Shown one piece after another: positions 30,507 to 42,848 of a stretch of 64,000 bases of DNA. The stretch covers positions 13,870,587 to 13,934,586 of the forward strand of contig OX246743.1 in NCBI GenBank assembly GCA_945910005.1. The letters are read 5' to 3'. Made by a program: the position numbers and the translations under genes. Origin of the DNA: Isoperla grammatica. Its lineage: Eukaryota > Arthropoda > Insecta > Plecoptera > Perlodidae. The notes below the pieces were generated by a model. That model had not been told where the DNA came from. It saw only the letters and a list, made by a program, of their open reading frames with translations, and did not search any database. The stretch's first letter is position 1. Every line of letters starts with the position of its first letter.

Positions 30507-31193
30507 AATTGTCATCGAGACGATGAGTGACCCAGTGGGTGAAAGATGGAAATGAAAAACGTCACATGACATCCGTGCCAGAGCTCAGAGCCAGATTGAA
30601 TCTGGAACGCAGGAACCGTGGTTTACTGGGCCATCGCCTCTAATCCACCACGGCCAGCTAGTAACTACGTCGGGTATATAATGTATGCGAGATTACGTCC
30701 GGTGGAATCTAGATAATGAAAGACGAAAATAATTTTTGTATTTAAAAAAGAAACCCTGCTTTTTTAGGGATTCGAACACACGTCACTTGGTGCGCACACC
30801 TGCAGTTAGAACCTGCTCTGCAACGACTTATTATTTATTATATATTTGCAACAGGACCGAGGTCTTACTAAAGCAAATTAAATATATTGTGATGATAAAT
30901 GTGATGAAGAGGGGAAGAGGGGAAACCTGGTACCCGTGTCATAGTATATCTTTACGATAGCCCAGCTTTACCCAAAAGTATAATACTAGGCTAGCCTATA
31001 CGATAACCGTACAGTAGACATACATCGTTCTGCAACTGGAACAACGTTACCCAGCAAGGTTAGGTAAGGTTAGGTTAGGTTAAGTTTACTTAGCAATTGG
31101 GTAATCTTGGGCTAAGGGTAATAATATTCCATTACACCGGCACGTAGCACACTCCTGTTGAACCGAAAGGACGGTGTATTTGCCTAGTCATAA
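30507..31193. repeat. Repeat R copy 1 (30940-31135) within gene-free DNA
   Basis: The segment with CCCAGCTTTACC, several GGTTAGGTTA runs and TAATAATATTCCATTACACCGG is matched by a diverged copy at about 35185-35385. Its identity is unknown. Around 30510-30660 there is tRNA-SINE-related sequence (CGAGACGATGAGTG, GGAACCGTGGTTTACTGGGC). Confidence 0.55.
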
Positions 31194-31306
<113 letters not shown>

Positions 31307-31379
31307 CGAAGACTTGCCCAGTTACATGTGTATAGTAGCATCTATGAGGGATATTACTTGTCCCTCGTAAATGGACTAA

Positions 31380-31990
31380 CTAGTTATTGCGGTATTTGGA
31401 TAGTTGGGGAGGAATGTCCGAGCGCTGATGGTATGATTCAATCGCAGTATTAACGTTTGTGGCTGAGGAAAACCTTGGAAAAAACCTTCAGTCATGATTG
31501 CTGGGCCTGCCCAGGGACTGCCACCTTATCGTGGTGGGCAGGTTTGCGTGCTTTGTTGATCCCGAGAGCTATGCCGGCGGAAGCGTATGCTTCTGGTAGG
31601 GCCACCCAAGCCGGACTGGTCGAGGAGGAGAAGTCAGACGAAGTGCAGTCCACACCCCAATCCCGTTTCCCCCCCACTGTCCCATTGAATATTTCTCCTC
31701 CCACTTGGCCCTGCCCTCCCTTGCTGGACACCCGTATGACGACTCACGCGACGTACAATGAATCTGATTCGGATTTGACTTTATTCTTCATTATCATCTT
31801 TCTCATCTTCATTATCACCCGCTCATCGTCTCGATTAGCCATCGTTGCATAAATATGAGACGTTAAGCCCCATTAATCAATCAATCAATGATTGCTGGTA
31901 TCGGGTATTGAACCGGCGACCTCCCGAATCAGAGCCTCGTGTGCTACGCACTGAGCCATCTCTGTCGGTCCAGTCTCGGGTTTCACACTA
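31380..31990 (-). mobile_element. tRNA-type SINE, split by another SINE
   Basis: The minus strand of 31985-31899 has a tRNA-like region: ATGGCTCAGTGCGTAGCAC (A box) and CGCCGGTTCAATACCC (B box). The body continues left of the insert at 31505-31887 with GACTGAAGGTTTTTTCCAAG and CCTCAGCC. Body and tRNA part are collinear with the copy at 37735-38098. A C-run at 32060-32080 and possible further body fragments near 32390-32490 follow. Confidence 0.75.
31505..31887 (+). mobile_element. SINE, head A with tail beta, nested in a tRNA-type SINE
   Basis: Flanked by ATGATTGCTGG (31494-31504, 31888-31898). Full copy ending AATCAATCAATCA. Confidence 0.9.
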
Positions 31991-32089
31991 ACGTGAACTG
32001 CCGAGCAGACGAAGCTGTATGGGTCTTTACATCGGCTAAAGCGATGACTATGAATGACCCCCCCCCCCCCCCCCCCCAAGAGGATTTGA

Positions 32090-34003
32090 ATGTAAAAATA
32101 AATAAGAGCCAATTCTATCTAACCAAATCAAAAACGGGAGAAGGCATTTCATAGACTCACTCACTTATCAAGGGGCAGACTAAAAATAGATTATTGTGTT
32201 GTTGTGCGTGTATGGAAGACTAGATGGAATGCAGAGATAGGCGGTAATTTCCGGTAGGCTGGCTCATTGTCTAGAGTAGGTATCTTCAACGTCCAGCCCA
32301 CAACCACCTGGCCTTCCAAATGTTATTGATTCCATGTATCAAATTTGTTTGGACAAGGAATAAGGTGTAAACTCGGTGACTTCATTTCTTGTGCATGCCG
32401 GGATTTGCCGTTCGCCGTTGATGCGGAATAACCACGACCACGACCTCCCAACTTTAGTATTGTGACTGAGGAAAACCTCGGAACAAAATATCTCACGTTT
32501 TACGGCTGAATCACCTCTATCGGTTTCAACCGCACGTTGATCTATGTTCGATCACACATTTTGAATTCAATTAAAGATAATACGGTTTGACATTTTAACT
32601 TTTAGGCAATGCACTGTCAAAATAATGTTTACCAAAATTATCCAAATTAATATTTCTATGTAATACTGCAAAAGAACTAACTACTTACTGTCCTTCAATA
32701 ATCAGTATTATAAGATAAGATTTCAACCTGAAATTAATTGGTTAATGTTGCTATAGGCTTAAAATGTTGACAGCATTTGAACGTCTTAATGGTAATTTTG
32801 CCCAACAAAAATATAATCACCCCTTTGTTTTTAATGTGTTTTTGCGTTACCATTTCACCAACATTTGTGTGCATACAGTTATTTTCAACATCAATTGCGA
32901 CAAATCATTACATTTTTTGCATTATTCAACCTGTAAATAAATAGTTTTACCTTGGTGGCTGAGGCTGAGAATACGGGCCGAAACTTACGCCTTAAGCAAC
33001 CCCTGAATAATAGTGTTGTATATATTTTTGGTTGTTCTTACCACACATGACTGGGTATACACAAATAAAGGCCGGGATCAAATGCGGGCCGAAACGTAAC
33101 CCGTTTACCCACCCCTGGATAATATTTGTACATATTGTTTTCATCTTTTACAAGACAGAACTGGGTATACATTAGTTATTGTATGCCAACAATCTTCTAC
33201 CTCAAACATTCTACCTCCATGTTATATATGTAGCCACGAAAAAATGTGCGACAAAACATTTACACACCATTGTTTAAAACAAAACACGTATTCTATCATA
33301 AACAAATAACCTTATTGCTGTATTCTCTTAGTCAAATAATAAATGCAGCAACGCTTTTTTACCGTCAAATTGGTTGCAGACATTTACTATATTACTATTG
33401 TGATGAACAACATAGAATACATTTACAATCAACAAAAGTAGAATTATTCCTCTATCCGTAAACCAATAATATGAACATTAACTTACTAATATATAACTTA
33501 ATTTACAACTGTAATTCCAAAATTCAGTAATACGCGTCGCAATCTTCAGCCTAAATAAAATTACGTCAAAATTTATTTGTTCGTAAAACTTCGTAATCGT
33601 TACTTCAAATTGGGCATAATGTGCAAAACTAGTAATACAATTTATAAGTGTCCTATTTTCATTAAATCATAGTGTGAAAAATATAGATGCCAGGAATGTA
33701 ACTTCTATGCCACTCTATAGCCACGGGATTCTTACAGAGATGGATTGAGTTTTATAGTGATAACGCAAAACTGATAGCTGACATTTTCTAAAAAAAAAAC
33801 GTTGAGATGTGCAAATTAACACATTTTTGTGTCTTACAAAACTTGCACATAGTAGTACTTACGCCAAACGCAACTTATTGAGATTTACCAGAAGCATACA
33901 TCATTTTACTGTTATTATTATTGCAAAGTTTAATTTCTATCGGTCAATATCTTCTGCCTAGAATAAATACTTTTTTCTTGTCGCGCGCAAAATGTGCACG
34001 GAT
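32090..34003. other. AT-rich DNA without recognised gene
   Basis: A diverged tRNA-SINE body piece lies near 32390-32490 (GACTGAGGAAAACCTCGG). Two short related stretches near 32980 and 33090 share GGGCCGAAAC..CCCTGAATAAT/CCCTGGATAAT and CTGGGTATACA. No coding signal. Confidence 0.5.
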
Positions 34004-34038
34004 ACATACATACATACATACATACATACATACATACA

Positions 34039-34068
<30 letters not shown>
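34004..34068. repeat. (TACA)n microsatellite
   Basis: Sixteen or so pure tetranucleotide units. Confidence 0.97.
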
Positions 34069-34070
<2 letters not shown>

Positions 34071-34224
34071 AGGGCAGCTATCGCGCCCTAAAAATGGATT
34101 GATAAAGAATTCACGGTTGTGATCAAGTACTTCGAACGGTACTTAAGAATTTAATCCGTTCGAAAAGTGGTTCGCTACTGACAGAGATTGCTCAGTGCAT
34201 ACAGCACACGAGGATGTACATAAA

Positions 34225-34700
34225 GTTAGCACACCAACGACGTGATCAACAATTAAAAACTATGCCAAAAGTTTGATCACGTTTGATCACGTGTGATCCC
34301 AGATTAATAGAGTTTGATCACAATTAACACATTAATTATGACAAAATTAAGGTGCATGGTGTGATAACTTAATACTAGCACACCACTTAGCTCAGACCGG
34401 ATCGGTGAATACACCATCGGGATGATCACGGTTTTATCACCAATGATCACCATGTAACATCCATTGATCACCCTTAATTAATACATTAATATTAATAATA
34501 ACTGGTGTGACAAATAAACGCAGCACACCAATGTACGAATTTCGTTATGATTTGGCCAATATGTGTTAAATCCAACCTGATCAACCTTGATCAGGGCTAA
34601 GTTGGTCTTGATCACGCTTTAGTAGGCTGCTAATTAACATTTATAATTAAGAATTACGTGCCAAGTGTACTCTGCACACCAACATAGGAATTTCGTGATT
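34225..34700. repeat. Degenerate ~149-bp tandem repeat rich in TGATCA
   Basis: GCACACCA recurs at 34229, 34378, 34523 and 34674. Units share following sequence (e.g. GAATTTCGTTATGATTTGGC and GAATTTCGTGATTATCTGGC) and carry many TGATCA/GTGATCAC palindromes. The units are strongly diverged. From 34700 to 35180 I see nothing else. Confidence 0.65.
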
Positions 34701-35184
34701 ATCTGGCATTAGTTGGCATATTATTTTGTAAATATTCTGACCATTGATGAAAAGAAAGCGATCAGTATAATATGAAAGCATGCAGCTGGATAAGTACTCA
34801 ATGGTGAAAGAGAACTAATTGGTCAACATGGTTATGACTTGGCAACATTCAAAAATGCCATGACGCAGGGAAAACACCGCTGCTAAAAAAAAAAAAAGGG
34901 ATTCTCTCTATTGATAAATAATCTATTTTGGGAAGGGATTAGTTGCTTGTTCGAAGTCCAGAACTGTTGCACGAAACGTATCGGTATCGTCTTAACTAGA
35001 TATTTCGAAAGGCAATTATTGAATAATAATAGTTTCAGAGTATACAAGAGATATGAACACGTTTTTAGCGTGACTGGGTAGTCCCAACATTAAAACCGCA
35101 CAAAATCACCGTCTACGATACATGTCCCTGTGTTCCTTCTTCCAGCTTCCGCCCCCGTTTGGACTCGGTGTAGTGGAATATTTT

Positions 35185-35455
35185 TACTATAGCACAGCTT
35201 TACCATTAGTAATACTGAGGTAGCGCACGTTTACTAAAAGTCAACGTGTTGTGTGGTCTATACAGCTAAGACAATACTACCCGGTAGGTTAGGAGACATT
35301 AAGGTTAGGTTACCGCTAGGTTAGGTTAGACTTGGCTAGCATTATAATAATTTTGTTCTAGTAGTAATAATATTCTGTTACACCGGGAAAGAATAAGTCC
35401 ATGGCAGCTCTGCTTGTCGTACGAGGCGATGAAGGGCTCGACGTTAAATAATGAA
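35185..35455. repeat. Repeat R copy 2 followed by a SINE head-B fragment
   Basis: Copy 2 of repeat R (CACAGCTTTACC, GGTTAGGTTA runs, TAATAATATTCTGTTACACCGG) ends at 35385. At once there follows GGGAAAGAATAAGTCCATGG, GTCGTACGAGGCGATG and GACGTTAAATAAT (35388-35455), an old, shortened head-B SINE. The interval 35456-36289 contains no recognised gene. Confidence 0.55.
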
Positions 35456-36289
35456 TAATCTAGCGACTTTTGGCGTTGTTATTTTTTTCCTAATTGTGTG
35501 TTTAATAAACCAAATAACAATGCGACTGATTCGAATACTATAAATACGTGTCATATTCTCTGTAGTGCTTAAAGGCATATTCTCACGTGAGACAAAGTAT
35601 TAATACTCACAAGTAGACATTTGAAAAATAAGAATCCCGCACTATATGGCATCCTTTGGCGATACCTGCTCCCTGTTTGTTTCAATAGCTGCAACCTGCA
35701 GCAAAGACTGTTGGCAGTCTATTCCACTAATTGAATGAAGAGTTTCTGCGTGTTCCCTGTTATATTGTAATATTATAAGTGCCACTCGGTATAATATTTT
35801 TAACACGTATTGGTAAGAAATATCACGTATGGTATTACTTTATACACTATTGCGCACTATTACGGTAGTGTAGTGCGAGTGCGAAACGATGCAAGACCGT
35901 GGAGTTTGTTGTACTTTTGTCTTATTAGAGGTTATGTAAAATTGTGTGTATATAATCGGTATCAGTGTTGATGTAGTAAGTAAACATGGTTCAAGCGTTT
36001 TATTAGTGGTCTCGTCAAGTAGCCTGCCGTTTCACCGTTTTCCGAACAGGGACAAATTCAAACTATTAGGTTCGAAAAAAAACGGGCTAACTTTATATCA
36101 AACTATAAATAGTGCTTGCCACCCAATGATTAGTACAAGTAGGGGAACAAATTTCCCCGTTTTTACTTCTACTTTCGTGCACCACGAGCAACGGTGAACT
36201 AAACCAAACGGTGGACAAAAGAGAAAGCCGGGGCTCAGGTAGCCTCACCTAGGGTCTAAAGTGTGTAAATCAGTGTGTAAATGTTAAAA

Positions 36290-37029
36290 AAGATTTGATA
36301 TTGATACATTAATACACACGTTAGTTACTTCACATATACACTAGACTTGTTAAGTTACAACTCTCTTTGAGAATCAATCCATTGTATGTATTAAATTACA
36401 GTTAGTGTGTGTATGTTACACAACATTTGACAATGTTATATTACTTACACACGTATAAATAACTTCACATATACACTAGACTTGTTAAGTTACAACTCTC
36501 TTTGAAAATCAATCCATTGTATGTGTAAAATTACTGTTAGTGTGTATATGTTACACAACATTTGACAATGTTATATTACTTACACACGTATTAGTTACTT
36601 CACATATACACTAGACTTGTTAAGTTACAACTCTCTTTGAAAACCAATCCATTGTATGTGTTAAATTACAGTTTGTGTGTATATGTTACACAACACTTGA
36701 CAATGTTATATTACTTACACACGTATTAATAACTTCACATATACACTAGACTTGTTAAGTTACAACTCTCTTTGAAAACCAATCCATTGTATGTGTTAAA
36801 TTACAGTTTGTGTGTATATGTTACACAACACTTGACAATGTTATATTACTTACACACGTATTAATAACTTCACATATACACTAGACTTGTTAAGTTACAA
36901 CTCTCTTTGAAAATCAATCCATTGTATGTGTTAAATTACAGTTAATGTGTACACGTTACATAACATTTGACAATGTAATATTACTTACACACGTATTAGT
37001 TACTTCACATATACACTAGACTTGTTAAG
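36290..37029. repeat. 135-bp satellite, array 1 (about 5.5 units)
   Basis: TTAAGTTACAACTCTCTTTG recurs at 36350, 36485, 36620, 36755 and so on (period 135). The array stops at ACTTGTTAAG (37020-37029), and the same unit phase resumes at 41431. Confidence 0.95.
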
Positions 37030-37734
37030 GCTGTGCGGGCACCGGCTGGAGCGGGAATGCATGCATAAGAAAAACATTTTTTCCCCCACACTTTCATCAA
37101 AGCCACGTTTACCAAACTGCTTTAAGTTATAGAAAAGGTAATGGCCTTTATGATTAACGAAAAAAAATGTACAATTTTGTCCAGTTTCTTGGCGTTTGTA
37201 TGTTTATAATTTAAAAAAATGTACCCAAATTTCAGTTTCTACATATAATTGCGTACATTTTCACATCCAAACATCGCGATTTTTTTACCACACGTGAACA
37301 TTTATATTACACATAAGTTAAAGAAGTTTCAAAATTCTCAAATCTGTCGAACGTTTACAATAAAATAAAAACAAAAAAAGTATTTGAATGGAGCGCGCTC
37401 GCCTGACGCTGCAGCTGTTACTGGACAAGAGCGCTCCGCTGCCTGCACGGGGTGGCTGTTTCCGCGAACTAACGGCGGAGGAGTGAGAGAAAGAGTCAGG
37501 TAGCGAAATGAAGAGAGTAAGGGATTATTTACAATGGGAACCTTCGACTGATGTTCGTCGGGCTGGTCTGGTATTGTGACCACATTTGTTTGTCTGGGCA
37601 AGAGATGGAATCCAAACATTTCATCTCCGTAGAAGTTCAAGACACCCGTTTTATTCAGGAAATAAAGCCAACCGGACTGATAATGAATATTTGAGCGCTC
37701 CGTTACGTGTCATACGTTGACAATATGCAAATCG
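37030..37734. other. Left part of the 4.4-kb insert in the satellite, no gene recognised
   Basis: Starts GCTGTGCGGGCACCGGCTGG. A 100-codon minus-strand ORF (37338-37640) shows no family resemblance. A GC-rich block at about 37390-37460 contains repeated GAGCGC motifs. Confidence 0.5.
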
Positions 37735-38098
37735 AGATGACGAGTGGGCAATATAATAGAAGATAAACAATGCCACATTACATCCATACCCAAGCCAAGT
37801 TTCAAACCTAGTACAGAGGAACCGCGGTTTACTGAACGTGCTTCTAATGAATTTACCGATAGAGGTGGCTCAGCGGTAAGACGCGAGACTCTAATTCGGG
37901 AGGTCACCGGTTCGATTCCGGCCACCGGCAGTCCTGACTGAAGGTTTTTTCCGAGGTTTTTCTCAGTCGTAAAAGCGAATGCTGGGATTGAGTCATACCC
38001 ACCCGACAGGGTATATCTTACTATCTTTGAGTCATACTATCAGCCCTCGGACATTCCTTCCCATTCTCCAAACACCCTAACAACCTAGTTAGTCACCT
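37735..38098 (+). mobile_element. tRNA-type SINE with well-preserved tRNA region
   Basis: Bases ~37864-37931 can fold with a perfect 7-bp acceptor stem (GGTGGCT with GGCCACC, one G-T pair), an A box (GTGGCTCAGCGGTAAGACGC) and an exact B box (GGTTCGATTCC). The body follows (GACTGAAGGTTTTTTCCGAG..CCTCAGTC) to GTCACCTGAAGAGGG, where a hAT MITE is inserted. Transcription by polymerase III is expected. Confidence 0.82.
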
Positions 38099-38106
38099 GA
38101 AGAGGG

Positions 38107-38512
38107 CAGTGGCGTATACACGGGGGGGACAACGCCCCCCCCCCTTTAGCAAAGGAAACATGGAAAATGACCTTTTACATTTCAATAAACAGTATTTCAA
38201 TTTAGACAGTTAGATGTTTTACTTTATAATTATTGTGTATTATTGTAATTAAAAGCAAAATCAATACGAAAAATATGCAAATTATTGATTGAGGTTCCTT
38301 TTATTAGCGGTGCTAAGGAAAAAATGTGTTGCCAGAAACTGAGTAATCTTTTTTCAGTTGGCCGCTGCAAAACGCACAGATTTGCACTAAAATTACCTTG
38401 ACGAGAATTTTTTCGGGGGGCAAGCCCCCCGGAACCCCAATTGTGTTTCGGCTCCACTCTCTATAATATGGGTTTAAAACCCCCCCTTTCCCAATTCCTG
38501 GATACGCCACTG
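38107..38512. mobile_element. hAT-type MITE (406 bp), TSD GAAGAGGG
   Basis: Ends CAGTGGCGTATACACGG and (reversed) CAGTGGCGTATCCAGG; the exact 8-bp duplication GAAGAGGG lies at 38099-38106 and 38513-38520. Subterminal C-runs and G-runs. No coding capacity. It sits at the 3' end of the tRNA-type SINE. Confidence 0.9.
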
Positions 38513-38844
38513 GAAGAGGGGCACATCAGGTAAAGCTGGTGTGGTGTGCACCCTAGAACGGGTATTCTTAAAAAAATAATTATTATTAATGAATTTAATC
38601 GATCACATTTTGACTGGTATTTAGTACCACCAATATCACTTATTTGAATAGAACACAAGTCACAAACCCTGTACCATTGTTTCGGATAGTGAGAGCAAAG
38701 ATTGTCTAATCTTTGGTGAGAGTAAGCAGAAAATTAGTTTACGTGACATAATTTCACTAGTATTCAAACAATTCAAACCCTTTGTATTACACACTAATAT
38801 TTAAAATATTTTTAGTATCATATCTTGAACCTCTACCTTATCGT

Positions 38845-39555
38845 TATGTACACGGATGGCCGTACACTCCACATTCGTTTGGGTTGTACATGTATAACAT
38901 ATATATATATATATATCGTTATGTACACATACCGATGGCCGTACACTCCACATGCGTTTGGCTTGTATACATATAACATATATCGTTATGTACACATACC
39001 GATGGCCGTACACTCCACATACGTTTGCTTGTACACATATAACATATATCGTTATGTACACATACCGATGGCCGTACACTCCACATACGTTTGGCTTGTA
39101 CATGTATAACATATATCGTTATGTACACATACCGATGGCCGTACACTCCACATACGTTTGGCTTGTACACGTATAACATATATCGTTATGTACACATACC
39201 GATGGCCGTACACTCCACATACGTTTGGCTTGTACACGTATAACATATATCGTTATGTACACATACCGATGGCCGTACACTCCACATACGTTTGGCTTGT
39301 ACACGTATAACATATGTCGTTATGTACACATACCGATGGCCGTACACTCCACATACGTTTGGCTTGTACACGTATAACATATATCGTTATGTACATATAC
39401 CGATGGCCGTACACTCCACATACGTTTGGCTTGTACACGTATAACATATATCGTTATGTACACATACCGATGGCCGTACACTCCACATACGTTTGGCTTT
39501 TAACATATATCGTTATGTACATATACCGATGGCCGTACACTCCACATAGGCCTAC
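38845..39555. repeat. 67-bp satellite, about 10 units
   Basis: Unit TATCGTTATGTACACATACC..GATGGCCGTACACTCCACAT..GGCTTGTACACGTATAACATA, period 67. Staggered ORFs on both strands are a by-product. The DNA from 38521 to 38844 holds no gene. Confidence 0.95.
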
Positions 39556-39773
39556 GTTTAGATTGTACATATATAATATTATATTTATACATATAATTTA
39601 TGGTGCATAAGACAAAATGTAAAAAATGGACCCCGCTGGTAATCGAGCCCATGTCTCACTTGCCGGGTGGGAGACATGGTTTGATTCCCAGCCAGGTCGG
39701 TATTTTACATCTGTCTTAGTTTGGACTACCTACCATCATAATAACTTCATAATGGCTTACTCTAAAAACCGCA

Positions 39774-39831
39774 TTTCACAAATATACACACAAATATGTG
39801 CACGCACATATTTGTGTGTATATTTGTGAAA
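39774..39831. repeat. Perfect 27-bp inverted repeat, 4-nt spacer
   Basis: Arms beginning TTTCACAAATATACACACAA are exactly complementary around the spacer CACG. Confidence 0.88.
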
Positions 39832-41430
39832 CTTCACTTCTTTGGCACGCGTTTGCTATACAGAATGAATCGGCAATAGCTATTGTGAAACGCATGTACT
39901 GAATGCTCTTGCTTGAGTACAGATTAAGGATTATACGCGATTTTAATTGAACTAGAAGACACGGTAATTATGTTATTTGTAGTTCCATTTTTTATTTCTC
40001 AAAGAGCCATACAAAATATGTGTTCCTGATCACAGACTTACGACATACTGTCGATGTCAAGTACCTACTATCTCGAAATCAATAATGGATAGAAAAGGGA
40101 ATATTTTTGTAAATTATAAACATTCCTAATTCTAGCTTTCCTCTCATGTACGCTCCCGACGCATGATCCCCCCCCCCCCTCTCACCCCCCCGGACACTCG
40201 CCTGTCATCTGGTCACTGACCAGAGAATGAAAAAAAGAAGGGTTGGTTGTGTACCTGTTTGCGACGTAAACATTCCATCTGTCACTTCGTCGCAGACAGC
40301 CGCGCACGTGGGTAGCCCGGCCCAGACATCGCCAGTAGCGATCAAGACCATCCTATGCATGCAATGCAAGACAATAGCCGAACTTACCGCTTCCTAAATA
40401 GTAGCCTATACGTATCAAACTAATGTGTTTTATGCATTGATAGAACTTTATCTATCGTTTTTCAATGTAAAATGTTCCTATATTTATTCCATTTTGGGTG
40501 GTCGACGTCGGGAAATTATTATCGGTTCTAATCAGGTATAATCTTCAGGTATCGATGTTGTCATTTTAAACCAATATAAACGCGTAGATTATAGTGATAA
40601 TTGTTTCCAGAAGCTGTAAACGCAAATCAAAGGCCGATGCCGAGTAATTTTGATTTTCTCATCCGGTTTGAGCCCGAAATTATTTTTTAATTGTCCCCCC
40701 CCCCCCCCCCTCTTTCGCCAAAAGTGACGAAAGTAGGCCTATGTTTGTTTCGTTCGTAAAGGGGGAGGGGGGAGGGGGGGGGGAGTCAAGCGAGAAGAAC
40801 TATGTATATTTTGGAATAACTCATACGAATAATTTATATGACGAAAGTTTGTCGAGGTTTTATCTGCCCTACGAACACGGAAAATAAAATAACATAAGAC
40901 CCGGTACAACAATCTTCTAATAACTTCTTATTCCATGAATAACTTGTTTTCATCATGGCAACCACCAACCAAATACTTTGCTCCAAATAGCTTATTAGCT
41001 GTAAACATTGTTACACCCAGCCCCGGGCGACGCCCGTAGTTGCTAAGGATTTGTTTATCTCATGGAAAATAACATGCATGAAAGGAAACTTGGGAAACCA
41101 CGGGCGCCGGGCGCCCCTTGGGCTGGGGTTGGTGAATTCGGGCTTCAAGTCACTTATTCTTTAGTATGATATTCGTGTTACACAGAGGGGGGGGGGGGGG
41201 TATGCACGGTACCCCAGCATCATATTCATAAACGATGATGTTCACAATCATCACGCCATAAGAGTGAGGGCAAGTCCGAGTCATTGTATAAGGGAAATAG
41301 TGGAGAGAAGCGCGGAAGCTTTACAATAATATGGTCAGAGCGAGACCGGCCGCAGAACCTTCTCCAACAAGGGTCTAACTCCAACTGACGAAAAACTACC
41401 TGAGTCGTCGGAGGGTCGCGCCCGAACCCC
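39832..41430. other. Right part of the 4.4-kb insert, no gene recognised
   Basis: Contains C-runs (about 40168, 40687), a G-rich run (40760-40790) and GC-rich clusters near 41030-41130. The tRNA-like stretch at 39640-39700 has only a B-box-like GGTTTGATTCCC. The right end reads GGGTCGCGCCCGAACCCC before GTTAAG. Confidence 0.5.
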
Positions 41431-42378
41431 GTTAAGTTACAACTCTCTTTGAAAATCAATCCATTGTATGTGTAAAATTACTGTTAGTGTGTATATGTTA
41501 CACAACATTTGACAATGTTATATTACTTACACACGTATTAGTTACTTCACATATACACTAGACTTGTTAAGTTACAACTCTCTTTGAAAACCAATCCATT
41601 GTATGTGTTAAATTACAGTTTGTGTGTATATGTTACACAACACTTGACAATGTTATATTACTTACACACGTATTAATAACTTCACATATACACTAGACTT
41701 GTTAAGTTACAACTCTCTTTGAAAACCAATCCATTGTATGTGTTAAATTACAGTTTGTGTGTATATGTTACACAACACTTGACAATGTTATATTACTTAC
41801 ACACGTATTAATAACTTCACATATACACTAGACTTGTTAAGTTACAACTCTCTTTGAAAATCAATCCATTGTATGTGTTAAATTACAGTTAATGTGTACA
41901 CGTTACATAACATTTGACAATGTTATATTACTTACACACGTATTAGTTACTTCACATATACACTAGACTTGTTAAGTTACAACCCTCTTTGAAAATCAAT
42001 CCATTGTATGTGTTAAATTACAGTTAGTGTGTATATGTTACATCACATTTGACAATGTTATATTACTTACACACGTATTAGTTACTTCACATATACACAA
42101 GACTTGTTAAGTTACAACTCTCTTTGAAAATCAATCCATTGTATGTGTAAAATTACTGTTAGTGTGTATATGTTACACAACATTTGACAATGTTATATTA
42201 CTTACACACGTATTAATAACTTCACATATACACTTGAGTTGTTAAGTTATAACTCTCTTTGAGAATCAATCCATTGTATGTGTTAAATTACAGTTAGTGT
42301 GTATATGTTACACAACATTTGACAATGTTATATTACTTACACACGTATTAATAACTTCACATATACACTAGACTTGTA
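41431..42378. repeat. 135-bp satellite, array 2 (about 7 units)
   Basis: Same unit as array 1, resuming with GTTAAGTTACAACTC, so GTTAAG is present on both sides of the 4.4-kb insert. The array ends at 42378 in GACTTGTAAAC. The tract 42379-42848 has no gene but many TAGGCCTA motifs. Confidence 0.95.
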
Positions 42379-42848
42379 AACACACGGAACAAATTGCAAA
42401 GCTACAAATACAGTTGTACTTGTACAATACAGATGTAGTAGTCACGTTGGTTTACGGTCGTCAGTTGTAAAATAACACTTAATGTATAAATATATAGAAT
42501 TAACATAAACACGTTCTGTATTATTACACGTACAATGTACATATAAACTTACAAATTTTTTTTACAGTGTAGGCCAGATGTGTATTAACTTGCATTATAG
42601 CCTAGGCCGAAGCCTAGCATTTAAGATCGGACTTAAAATAAGTAAAACTTAGTCCGTTGTAGGCCTAGTCTTAGGCTAGTTCTAGGCCCTAGGCACTAGG
42701 CCTAGGTCTAGGGCCCTAACCTCTAATGTTTAGGATGTAGGTCTAGGCCTAGGCCCACTTATTTTTATATTTAGACTTGGCGTAGGCCTATAGGCTACCT
42801 TTATCATTATTTTTCATGTTTATTTATGACTATATGTCAGACTTTTAT

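Noticed and set aside
35946..36197. 83-codon plus-strand ORF with a FHRFPNRDKF stretch
   Set aside because: The stretch recalls a THAP segment, but Cys and His ligands are missing.
38801..39447. Staggered ORFs of about 64-103 codons on both strands
   Set aside because: By-product of the 67-bp satellite; 67 is not a multiple of three, so each frame shifts between units.
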